Positions 52,469 through 64,000 of a stretch of 64,000 bases of DNA are shown here, in pieces (positions within the stretch are counted from its first letter, which is position 1; each line of letters starts with the position of its first letter). The notes below the pieces were generated by a model that ran no database searches, was not told the DNA's origin, and saw only the letters and a program-made list of their open reading frames with translations. The DNA is taken from positions 17,145,501 to 17,209,500 of the forward strand of contig CM043869.1 of NCBI GenBank assembly GCA_023846275.1. Reading direction: 5' to 3'. This DNA is from Vanilla planifolia. Its lineage: Eukaryota; Streptophyta; Magnoliopsida; Asparagales; Orchidaceae. A program made the translations under genes and the position numbers.

Positions 52469-55400
52469 TCACCTAAACTTAGTAATACTTAAAATTTTTA
52501 AAATTTTACATTTGTGTTTAAATCTTCTCAGCTTTTATTTTTTCATTTCTCTTCATAATATTGAGGTCTTTGTACCTTTCTTTATTCATCAACAAGTGTA
52601 ATTTTTTTTACACTTTTATTGAAAACTTATCTCTGATTGTATTTTTTTTCTTAGGGTTGAGCTCAGTATTTGTGAAAACCCAAGTTTGATTTAATCTTGT
52701 AAAAAATTGTGTTGAGTTTTTAAAATTACACGCTATAATTGAATCTGCAAAAGTCAGTAGGTTGGAGGTATACCGTAAGAAAAAACTTCAAGTAGGTTAA
52801 AAGTGAACAAGAAAAATCTTAAGTAATAAATCTTTTAATAATGCAGTTTTTTTCAACCTCAATTAGCAGTGGATATATGTTCTAATTTGGTCCGAATTAC
52901 CTAAAACTTTTGATGTATCATTTCAACTTTTATTTTTTATTTTTTTTAATAAAAAAATTATAATTTTATATATTTATAAATAAAAATTTTTTATAAACTT
53001 GAAACTATTTTTATAAAGAATTTTGAAAAAGAAATAAATATAAAATTAGCAAAAATATTTTTTAACATTGAACATGGGATTTGCTTATTTGATAATAAAA
53101 ATATGGTTTATTTTATATGTTGCTATGAGAATCATATAATAAGTTTGTTCTTTCATAAAGAAATGAAAGTATGCATTGATTATTTTGCAAAACATTTATT
53201 TGGCATTTTTTTAAGAAACAAATTTATGCCAAAAAGAATTTCAAAATAAATGGTTTCTCTTAATAAGAGAAATGACTACAAAACAAGATAGTAAATAATG
53301 AGGGAGAATGGAAAGAGTAGCTTAACTTAAGGAGCCTAAATAACTATAATATATTCTATAATTAGACCACTTCTTTTCTAAAAAAGTTAATGGAAAGAAT
53401 TGCAATAACTAATCGCTAAAAACTTATGCAACTATAAATCTAAAGCAAAGAGTAACAAACACCATAAGCCTTGCTTTATTTGGTATAAGTATATTTAATA
53501 GTGTAAATAATTTTAAAACATGAGTATTGATATAATGGATATATGAAGTTAAGTATGATAATAGAAATGGTAGGTTTTGCAATATACCTCATAAAAATAA
53601 GTGATTATGTGGAATGTTTTAGATGTTAAAAATAATTATAAATTTGGATAAAACATATTGAGATGAGTCTAAATATAGCTTATTTATAAATTTTGAGGCA
53701 ATATGAATATATTTCAAATTTTCAAAGAAAATGTTAAGAAATGTAATCATTTTGTTGGAAAAGAAAAATCAAATATTTTATTTTAGTTTCCAAGTTATCT
53801 TGTTATCTTGGTTTTGTGTGAATTTTTGAAAGAGATTTGAGAGGGAGAATTTATAGAGAAAAGAAAGAAAAGAAGAACCAAATTAAAGAGAGAAAGGAAA
53901 GAAGCAAAGAAAGAAAGCTTGGGTTGAAGATAAAAATTATTGAAAATATAGAGAAGAAAAGAATTTAAAAGCAACTAAAATATTTCTATTTTAATATATG
54001 AACTATTTCACTTCTAAATTCTACAAGAATTGGGTTATGCTAAATTAATAAATTTTAATTTATGTTATATGAATCATGGCTTAGCTTTTAAAAGTCACAC
54101 TCATTTTTGTTCACAACCATGAGTGTAATCAATTCTAATGAACATAATATCAAAATGTATCTATAATTTATAATATAATAATATGCAAAATACTAACATA
54201 TTAAGGATTAATGAATTTCCTCATCCACAACCCAAAGCATAAATAACATATCCATAAAAGATTAATAAATCTCTTACTTCAAATCCAAACTGAGGGAACA
54301 TCATGAATAAATACTAAAATTCAATAAAAAGAATATAAAAATTAATAAGTCCAAACAATAGTCTAATATAGTCACTTAAACAATAAAAAATAATTAATTA
54401 AATATAAAATAATAACTTTATTATTACTAATAATGAAATACAAAAAGGTAAATAATCTAATTAATATACTTTAGTAATCTCTGGCTCACCACCTACATAA
54501 CTCCTAGCTCCTTGAACTTGTAAAAATATAAAAAGGTGAGTTGGGAGGCTTAGTAAAAAATCTGAGTCGTATTATAAAACTAACATGTATTAGCTAAGAA
54601 ATATGCATGTAATAATTGAGTAAATCATGTAAATAAATAACATTAATTTTTAACTATAATAAAGACATCATTATCTATTAGTTAAGTCATTCCATATTCT
54701 TATAATATGATTAATCATATACTTAATTTCTCTTATTAATCTAATACATTTTTCTATCTAAGAGAATTGTAACAGAGCATAACACTCTTATTACATCATA
54801 CAATCCAATACTCTATAATGAATGATAATCACATGAGTCAACCTAATAGAATTCTAAGAGTCTTGAATAACATGTTCTCCCCTTCATAACATAGTATATC
54901 ATGTGATTTCCTATGACAATTAGTGTGTATTTGTTACCTCGGATTATTTTACAACGAATTATAGCCAACCCTCATAATTCTTATCATGTGATCTGGCATT
55001 CCCTTTACATGCTTAACCAATTACATACAATTATCTCTAGGTTAGGGAAATAAAGTAGCTAATATGTTGATATTTTGATTAAGCATTCATAATCAAAATT
55101 CTACTACATATGATCTTCATTTGATCAAAATCATAACCTTAACTTGTAACAATCTATTACCTATAATATGCCACTACTCAGAGTTAGATTTCTTTAATTT
55201 GGATCTAATATGTAATAAGTTCTCATCATAAATAGTAACCTAATAGATCAAGGGTTTATGTTAACTCTAAATATATTATCTAAGATTCTTTCTACCTTGA
55301 TTAAGTCAATACAAGATTTCTTTCCTAAGTCTTTTTTTAATGACCACATTCATTTGAATGCCTTATGATCCACTAAACTTAATTCAATTGCTAAAATAAT

Positions 55401-57495
55401 CTTACTCTTTTTTCCTTGTATTTAGTCTTGTATTGATTTCATTTAGGATCATGTATATCTATGCTAACCTTAGTGTTAATAAAGTCTTGTTTTTGTCCTT
55501 AAGTTTCATATATAGCTGGATATCATTATAACTAAGTTTTGGTTTACAAAATTATGTGAGTGACCCTTATGTCTCTAAAGTAATCTTGAGTCATCATACC
55601 CATCATAAGACCTCTCTTGAGCTATCATAAATCTTTTAAATTCTAATCTAAGGTGTTATCATGCAGCCTAAGAGCCTAAATGTATTCAAGGTCATATATA
55701 AAGGACTTGGCCAACCAAAAGGTCTATCTAATATCTTTACTTTATTAATTCCTTAACTAAGTGTAACATGTTTTAAAATCCTTGGAAAATAATTATTACA
55801 TAAACTAGCCAATCTTCTTTCATGAACTTACTTAAAAAATGGGAAAACTTGGTATACCCAAGACTAATTGAATTTTTATTAGCTTATAAAGGGTCATTTA
55901 TCTTTCCTTTCTTATATAATTTTTCTAAAGAATCCATTCAAAAATGTGTATCAACAAAACTATGAATGTAAATTGAATTCTATGATCATATGTTTACATG
56001 TTTATTCTTGTCTATAGATATATATATGAAAAATGGGGTTAAAAAGTTTATTTAATGATACAAAATCTCTCTTACATGAGGCATAATCATATAAAATAAG
56101 TTTAAAAATATGTTAATTTGTTTGCCTTGTTGATAGTCTAAACATGCATACAATATTCAAAGTTTGGCATAATAGATGTTATAAAATTATAGAAGAACAA
56201 ATTCTAATGAGTTTAGATTTCAAAATAGAGGCATTAACTTTATTTTCTTAATTTTCTTATTCTTAAATTAAAATCCAAGCTTATATATACATACTTTTTC
56301 CAATAGTAACTCATAAAAAATAAAAAAATCTCAGGCAAGTAAGAAGATATTTCTATTTCACTTCATTACATGATAAGAATATGTATTTATATTACAAAAA
56401 CATGTATGAAAGTATGCCACATATTGTATAAATAATTTAAACTTAGCTTAGAATAAGAAACATGGTTTGAAACTTTGAAATTTGGTTAAAAACCTAAGTT
56501 TTACTACTACTAAGTACACATTTGTCTTAGGTATGCATGGGAAGCATTTAGCCATGACTTGGTTAGGTCATGCAAGACATAGTTTCAACCTTTAAAAGAA
56601 CCTAAATGACATATATGGTGTGTTTGTCCCTTTGTTTCTAGTTGAGAAGCCTTGAAGGCTTAGTTTGGGGCTTTAAGAGTATATTACATTGGATATGGAT
56701 ATGATTGGCAAGAAAAAGTTTAGTTATACTAATAGAGCTAATACTAAGGTTAGACTTTAGGAACTTATGGATAATCCAAAGTAAGGTTTAAAATAAATTA
56801 TTATGTTTGAATATGACTATATAAGATAAGCTTAGTCTTAGAATTAAGCTTAAAAGCTTAGAAATAATCTATGCAAAAAGGACCCATAATAGAAGATCTT
56901 AGTGATTAACTAAGAAAATATTATTAGAGAATATTTATGCATATCATTAATAAAACTTTGGATAGTTCAGCTCTCAATTAAGACTTTGGAAGAAGTTAAA
57001 AGTCTTTGAAATAATATCCACATGTATTCTAATAAAGTAATTCCTTTTTATCTTACTTTTGATCTTAGCTAAATTTATTGTATGAATTCAAAGTCATCCT
57101 ACCTAAAAATTTATGTAGAAGACTTCTCCTTAGGTTTCTTTTTTCTTTAAAACTTCAACCCTCTTTCTTTTTCTTCCTCATGGCTTGCCATGCTTTTCTC
57201 TTTAATATTCTCTTAGTTTGCCTGTTCAAATCATCATTTGTAGGCAAGTTTTTCTAAAATCCTTTCAAGAACATCTTAAGGGCTTAAATACCTCAACCAC
57301 ACATCTTAAACTTAAGGATTTCCCAAGAAAAAATAAGCTTCAATCAGTTTAAGCCATGGTTCACCAACTTAAGTTAAACCTCATCTAATTCACCCATTTT
57401 AGCTGGCCATATCTTGCTTCTAAAACTTAGAGATCTAAATAAGATATGCTTTCAAGATAGTTTAACATGTATTTATTTTTTATCATATTTGTTAT
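52469..57495. other. Gene-free AT-rich DNA
   Basis: Low-complexity AT-rich sequence. A purine-rich stretch (53820-53960, GAAAGAAAAGAAG-like) stands out. No gene or bounded element seen. Confidence 0.5.
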
Positions 57496-57739
57496 GATAT
57501 TCCTACTTGCATCATATTTTTTAAAACCTCTTATTTTAATCTACCAACTAACTTATATTTTTTTAATTATATTTATATCTTTATTATATATTCATGGTTG
57601 TATAAAAATAAGGATAAGATATTCCTACTTGCATCACATTTTTTTAAACCTCTTATTTTAGTCTGTCAACTAACTTTTTTTTATTATATTCATATCTTGA
57701 TTATCTATTTATGATTGGATAAGAGTGAGGATAAAAGAT
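57496..57739. repeat. 122-bp tandem duplication
   Basis: GATATTCCTACTTGCATCA(T/C)A starts both units (57496 and 57618), followed by AACCTCTTATTTTA.TCT and CAACTAACTT. The copies are close in sequence, so the event is younger than the surrounding decay. Confidence 0.85.
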
Positions 57740-60700
57740 AAAATTAATAATATAAATAAATTTATAGGTTTATTTTTCAAAACATTAAGCCCAATCTTAT
57801 CATGGTTTATGTAGTGTAACTTGAGTCTTGTCATTCAACCATGTTGAACAATTCTAGGATATCAAATTTCAAAATTTAAAATTTAATGAGATAAATAAAA
57901 GTAATATAATATAACCAAATTAAAGACATTTAATGGTCACAAGTGAGAAGATTTGGAGTTACATGATAATATAATAAAATAAAATCAAAATACTTAATTA
58001 ATGAGACAAATTGCATAGAAATATTGTATTCTAAGTTATTAAGTAGATTAAGTATAACATCTTCAAATATAATCTAGAATGAACTAAAACATTTTGTAAA
58101 GTATGTCAAAACTAAAATAATAAATTATTTGAAAATTTTATAAATACCTATATTCAAAATTTAAACATATTCAAACCAAATTTCAAATTTTAATTCACGT
58201 AAAAACACATAATTTGGTTAATTAAATTGCAATTAATTAGCTAAGAATATTGATATAACATAAATTTTGTTTACATATAAGAAATAGAAAATTATGTATA
58301 CAAAAGTAATTAAATCTTATGGATATGTAAATAAGGGAATTGATTGTATGATTAGGAAGTAGTTTGATGCATTAAAAGGAAGGATCATTTCTCTATTTTA
58401 GAATTGGATAGACTCATTTGGCTCTGATTATCTATTTGATCAATCAAGATGAGCCAAGGCTAAAAATATGAAATTAGATGATCTAATCAATGAATTAAAT
58501 ATCTGATTAGGGATCAGGTGACTTGATTAAGGCATTTCAACAAATATTAAATTAAGTGAAATTGAAGAAAGGAAAAAATTAATGTAGATAAAGAAGAAGA
58601 AGAAACAAAATAAATATAATAAAAGAAATTATAAGAAATACAAAATTTGAAATTTATGTGATTTTGTATTATGTAGGAAAGGAAGGGAAAACCCATGATA
58701 AAGCATAATAACAAAAACTTGTTTAGGTAAGTTTCATGATTATGATATACATATGGTTATTAATGTGTTAATTATGATGCATGATATGTGATGCAAAAAC
58801 GAGCTTGATGTTTGTATTATCAATAGTTTGATATATATGATTTGTTATTTTTATTTTATGTTATATAAATATGAAATATTAGAATGCAATGATAATTATT
58901 GATATATATAATGAAAGCAAAGAAACGCTAAGAATAGGGTATGATATGAATTATGTGTCGCATGAGTACTAGGATATGTATTAGTTAACAATGTATCATG
59001 ATGTGGTATGACAAAGTGAGATATAGGTTTTCTTAAAAGATTATCCCAAGTACACTACATGATGAGCTTGATATGATATGGAACTAGATCAGATATGATA
59101 TGATGAGTATTTATTAGGCACTATGCTTCTTATAATTTGTAATTAGCTTGTCTTTTGTGTTCATTAAATAGACAAGTATTGGTATAACCCAAGCTATTCA
59201 CCAACTTGCACTTTGATTTGGTAAAGAGATGAATATGATTTTCAAGATTATGCTATGATATGATATAATTATTTGTTGTGATGTATATACATATAGGCAA
59301 AGGCTTATTAAAGACATTTTAATAGGACTAGTGTTATGGATATGTGATACATATGACATGCTATGCTATGGAATAGGAACTCAAAATATTGAAAGCTAAG
59401 TACTAGATGATTAAAGAATAAAAAGTGCAAAATAAAAGATAACTAAATGATAAAATAGAATAAAAGGACATTGTCTTATTATTATTACTATTGATGTATT
59501 GATAGATCATAATTATGCATATTATTTTGGCATGTCTTATTTGATCAACTCTAATAATTGTTATAACATAGTTGTTTTATTATCATGAATTATTACTTAG
59601 ATTTATTTGTTAATCCAATCAAAGGTCTACACCATGTTTATATCATAGGACATATAATGCATGACATGAAGATGAGGGATAGAGTGAGTTTGAAGATAAA
59701 AGTATAATTTTAGTATTAATGAGGGTCTAACACTTGAAAATGGAGATAAGATATTATTATGACTATGCACTTATAGCTTTGTTCATGTTGAGATACATCT
59801 ATACTTTTTATGGCGTGACTTTATACTTTACTATTTTTTTAACTTTTATTATGTTATCATTTTTGTTATTATACTTTGTATAACAAGTCATCATTGCCTC
59901 TACTTAGACAACAATATTTTTGACAAATTGCTAATTAGTCAAGACATGCCATGACACAATCTCTAAGAGCCATCTATGGAAAATCCTTCTTAAAGGTGTT
60001 TCAAATGCTTTAGTGAAGATCTCTTCATGTTACTTTATGTGCATTCACATCTTCAACTCTACACTAGCTCTTCATTTATGTGGCAATATTTAACTCAATC
60101 TCATTTTGTTATTCTCTTCTTATTTCTTAAAAAAATAAAAAATAAAAAGATTGGGCTTCTTTGTTTATTTCTCAAAAAAAATTGTGTCATACTATTTCAA
60201 GTTTTGTGAAATCCTTATGATCTTGCTAGCTTTGTTTATGAGCAAGGGAGTGCCTTACTTTAAGGCTTTGTGTTGGAGGGCAACATATTCTAAGTCTAAT
60301 AAGGTATTAAGAGGGGCCTACTCCTCACCCTTGTGTGGGGGAATGCCATACTCTAAGCTTTTGTAGAGAAAGAGAGAGAGAAATATACTGTCTTATGAGG
60401 AGAGAATGACAATGATATTGTAACATTCTAATAGTTCTTATATAAATTTCAAATATAAAAAAATTAAATACCTTTTTTTGAATATGAATAAAAATATGAA
60501 AATTTTCCAAAAAGGTATTTTTGAAAAATTGGTTATAGCAATAATTAAACATAAGAAATTCCTAAATAATGGAGGTGAATATTAGTTTAAATGTGTCAAA
60601 TTATAAGAAATATAATGATACTAATTCCATTGGTTATAAGTGGCTCACTTATAAAATACAGGCACAAGCATATTCAAAAAATAATATTTTATTTGTAAGA

Positions 60701-61527
60701 TAAGTTTATTAAGCAAATTGTTAACAATATTAAATGACATTGAAAACTATGAATTTGGTATGGAAATGTAGATCCTAATGAGTTGAATGTATTAAAATTA
60801 GTTTGCAAAATTTTAGAAGTAATTTGGGATAAAACAATACAAAGAATATAAAAACTTATAACGTTTTGATTACATGGAATAATTTAACATCCATATGCTC
60901 ATGCACTCAACTAGAATCAGGGAAATAAGCTAAAAAAGGTAAGAGCATTGTCTATTTGATATATGAGAGGAAAGTGAAAGGAATTGAAGGGTTTAAGATG
61001 AAAACTTTGGGAACTTGATTTAGGATTAAATCTATTAAGATCATCTTCTTGAGCAAGAATGTAAGCTTTCACCCATATCTATGTTTTATTTTGGAAGAGA
61101 TCTAGTGAGGCTCTAGTTTAAGTGAATATTTAGAGAATATATGAGAATTAAGACATATTTCATGGCTTATAGAGTTATTATAGCATAATAAATAGGTTAT
61201 GTTGAGTTGAGAATTGCTACTATGTGGATGTAATAGCTTCAAGTGGTAATACAAAATATCAAAAGATTAAAAGATTGGATAGTTTTACAAAAAAGATTCA
61301 ACGAAGGAATCGTCCTAGAATTTTGTCAAAAGGATCTTGATCCATGGGTAGGTGATGTATGAGGATTGGAATATCTAATAAGGTCCTTCTAAATCTAACA
61401 ACTTTGTTGGAGCTCCTACTCCCTCTCATTGAGCATCAAGAAGGGAAGAATGCTGAACTCTTGGTCCATAAATCACTAGTTTGATAACAAAAAAGATTTC
61501 TCATGTTTTATTAGTACTTTTCTTAAG
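57740..61527. other. Gene-free AT-rich DNA
   Basis: It has 'gatcaatcaagatgagcc' words at 58380-58545 recalling the inverted repeat family, a locally GC-richer patch at 60230-60370 with degenerate 'atgcc.tactctaag' repeats, and a short GA run at 60366-60382. No gene. Confidence 0.5.
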
Positions 61528-61745
61528 TGAGCTAAAGGCTTTTCAAACTATTCCTTCACTCTTTTAGATAAGTTTAATGCATACATTTACATGGGATTCT
61601 TAACATATAGATATGTTATATCCATGCGGCACTAAGATAATGATGAGATTTTGATTAAGTTAAATGCTTTTAAACTATTTCTTCACTCATTTAAGCTTAA
61701 GGCATACAATAATGTTAGATTCTTTACATATAGATATGTCTTAAT
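61528..61745. repeat. About 129-bp direct duplication
   Basis: GCTAAAGGCTTTTCAAACTA (61531) recurs as GTTAAATGCTTTTAAACTA (about 61659), and both are followed by TTC(T/C)TTCACTC, a 'gcatac' word, and AT(T/C)CTT.ACATATAGATATGT. Confidence 0.7.
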
Positions 61746-63640
61746 AGAGATTAATAATATAGATTTGCATCAGCAAAACATGATTAAAATACTAAAGATG
61801 TAATTTTTAAGAAAATGGTATAAATGAGAAAAATTAGCTTTTAAAAATAATAGTATGGTATGACATATTTATTATGCATTATGATAAGTTCATATGATAC
61901 TTTAATAAACAACGTATAATATCATTAGTTCAAATTATGGGTATTATATAGTTTGATTCAAGAATTAGATGGTACGCTAATATAATTTATAAGAGAGATG
62001 GTTAGTTTAACCACTTTTTTAAAATATTGATTATAACCATTATAAAGCTATTGGAGGTGAATAAAACCATTGAAAACCTTTCTAAATCTTTATAAATATC
62101 TTCTTAAAAATGAGAAATGATATTGAATATTTTGCATATCATTTAAAAGAAATCTTATTTGAAGATCATCGTTGTAAAGAAAAAAAAGGTAAGATTACTA
62201 CAAATGAGCATAGATCTTATTCTATCCAATTCTTTCTTCAATGTTCTTCTCTTCAGCCAAATTAAAAATTTATTCCAAGATTTTTATATTAATTTAGTAT
62301 ACCTCTTGATATTCTTATTAATTTTTAGGATCATTTTAATTGAGCTTTACATTACTTCTTTTGTTCTATTATTAGGAATTTCCTCTTTAATCTTTTCTTC
62401 ATCTTTTGGCCTTCCGTTAAGTCTTGTGTCTAGTGTTATAGCTTCTTTGTGTCAATATCTTAGCAAGGTCTTCTAGGCTTGTGCTTTCTAAGGATTTTCC
62501 TACCAGCATTTATGAAGGGGATTTTTGCATATCTTGGTCTTTTTGGCTAATTATGGATGTCAATCTGACGTTAGATCGAACCACATAAAATTCTTGTAAC
62601 ATTTGTATTACCATATTCCCCACACAAAGATTTCAAGATAAATAAGAGTTTTTAAGATAATTTATAAGAGAAATTAAGATTCTTGGTATAGTTCCACTAT
62701 GTTATTTATCAACATTTGAGTTTATCATTATTTAAATTTCATCCCTTCTTGTGTAGATGTGAAATACTCAAATTATCAATAAAAAATAGAGCAAAAGAAG
62801 CATACTAATGGGAAGTAGTTTATTGGATGGACATTGGATGATTTGATCAAAATGGATTAGATAATCCAATTAAACATCATAAGATTATATAAGAGCATAT
62901 GAGCTTTAGTCCAATGAGTCAATTGGAGATCAAATGAATAGCTTCAAAAAGAATCTTATGCTTTTTGATAGCAAACATATAGTAAGAAATATGGCATTAC
63001 ACTATATCATGTGAGGCTTTGAAGAATGAATTTAATAAGATTTTTTATAGCTTTAAAACTATTTGAAATAATTTTTGTTAGTGATTGTGATATAGAAATA
63101 TATAGTTTAGTGAAATAAAAAAGAATAGAATATGAATAACAAGATATATGAACTTTTAAAACAATAATAAATTGAATTATTATTGACAAAATTTAATAAG
63201 AATTGTGTAGGAATGAAAGAAAAAGATAGTGGAGAAGACAAAGTTGTTGAAGAAGCATCTTAAAGCCAATGGATAGGCAAACTAATAATTTGTGATATAA
63301 GTAACTCAAATTCTTTAATTACCTTAAAATATTACTATGAAATGAAATAAGTTTTGAGCACCATATACAAAAATTATCTACATGAATTTTGATTTATGTG
63401 ATTGTACATTATTATTGATATATAAATATGTAAATATGTGCATGTGTGTATGTATATATATATATATATTCATTATACTACAAAAATCAAAACATAAGAT
63501 AAAAAATAATAAAATGAAAGAAAATAAAGAGAATAAAAAAGTTTTTTAAGCCTCAAAATAAAAAAGATCATAAGAACAAAAAAATAATAATATAAAAAAT
63601 TTTCTTTATGATCTTATCCTATTACTATCCTATATGAGAA
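61746..63640. other. Gene-free AT-rich DNA
   Basis: It includes a 'gatttgatcaaaatggattag' stretch (62845-62870) like the inverted repeat family, and a TA-rich microsatellite at 63450-63470. The 105-codon frame at 62159-62476 is hydrophobic low-complexity sequence and not credible as a gene. Confidence 0.5.
63450..63470. repeat. TA microsatellite
   Basis: About nine to ten TA/AT units following a GTGTGTATGTA stretch. Confidence 0.85.
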
Positions 63641-63858
63641 AGTCACCCTTGCTATCATTGTTATTAAAATATGAGCCATGACAAAGGCCTTATCATCGTG
63701 AGCATAGAATGTTAAGTGATGTAGGTGATGGATTCATGATATATAAGAACATCACTTTTACTATCATTTGTATTCAAATATTACTCATAACACAAACAAA
63801 GCCTCTATCATCAAAACACATGATGCTGAGCAATGTGGGTCATGGCTTCATAATGAAT
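63641..63858. repeat. 109-bp tandem duplication
   Basis: Unit 1 (from AGTCACCCTTGCTATCATTG, 63641) and unit 2 (from CATCACTTTTACTATCATTT, 63750) share the ordered words ATTATTAAAATA/GTATTCAAATA, AAAG(G)CCT(T/C)TATCATC, GATG..G(T/G)(C)ATGG(A/C)TTCAT. Period 109. Confidence 0.75.
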
Positions 63859-64000
63859 GATGATATGATATGGATACTAAGTGGGATAGTGGTTATATGA
63901 AGAAATATAGGCCTTAAAGTAAAAAAAAAAGAAATTAAAAAAATAAAAAAATGAATGAATTTGGATGTTGGATTCATAAAATTAGAAGTGAGAGATATGA

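Noticed and set aside
62159-62476. 105-codon hydrophobic plus-strand frame
   Set aside because: Leu/Ile/Phe/Ser-rich as expected from T-rich DNA; no homologue recognised and no flanking exon structure.

Overview
This is a stretch of plant nuclear genome, AT-rich and repeat-rich. The evidence is one recognisable gene with canonical GT-AG introns, encoding a plant-specific actin-binding protein, set among decayed LTR retrotransposons, a tRNA-derived SINE-like fragment and simple repeats. The introns of up to about 12 kb fit a seed plant with a large genome. I cannot name the species.

The left half (1 to about 31.0 kb) is one minus-strand gene, the 5' part of a SCAB gene (STOMATAL CLOSURE-RELATED ACTIN BINDING PROTEIN). 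Seven coding exons can be placed to the base. They run from an ATG at 30701 to a phase-1 donor at 5354 and encode 324 residues: the N-terminal actin-binding region, the coiled coils and the first part of the Ig domain. The rest of the Ig domain and the PH domain are not seen and should lie left of position 1. Intron 3 (11.8 kb) and intron 4 (9.7 kb) are swollen by repeats, and intron 7 exceeds 5.3 kb. Intron 3 holds a complete 3192-bp solo LTR (17601-20792) with a perfect 5-bp target-site duplication. Intron 4 holds an old, degraded LTR element (about 9276-14085), a 334-bp tandem duplication with snRNA-promoter-like motifs, and a SINE-like fragment.

The right half (about 31-64 kb) has no supportable protein-coding gene. 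It is very AT-rich intergenic DNA with: an AT-rich block shared with the SCAB 5' flank; two diverged copies, in inverted orientation, of a repeat about 1.65 kb long (38.48-40.14 kb and 50.79-52.47 kb); long AT microsatellites; a cluster of short TATGAT/ATCATA palindromes (44.8-46.0 kb); and several two-copy tandem duplications of 50-130 bp.

The most unusual signal is in the left copy of the inverted pair. A perfect plant snRNA upstream sequence element lies 24 bp from a TATA box, the spacing typical of RNA polymerase III snRNA genes. It is followed by a comparatively GC-rich stretch of about 195 nt with no run of four T until 39480 and three simple hairpins. No known snRNA was recognised there, so it may be an undescribed small RNA or simply the promoter of a repeat.
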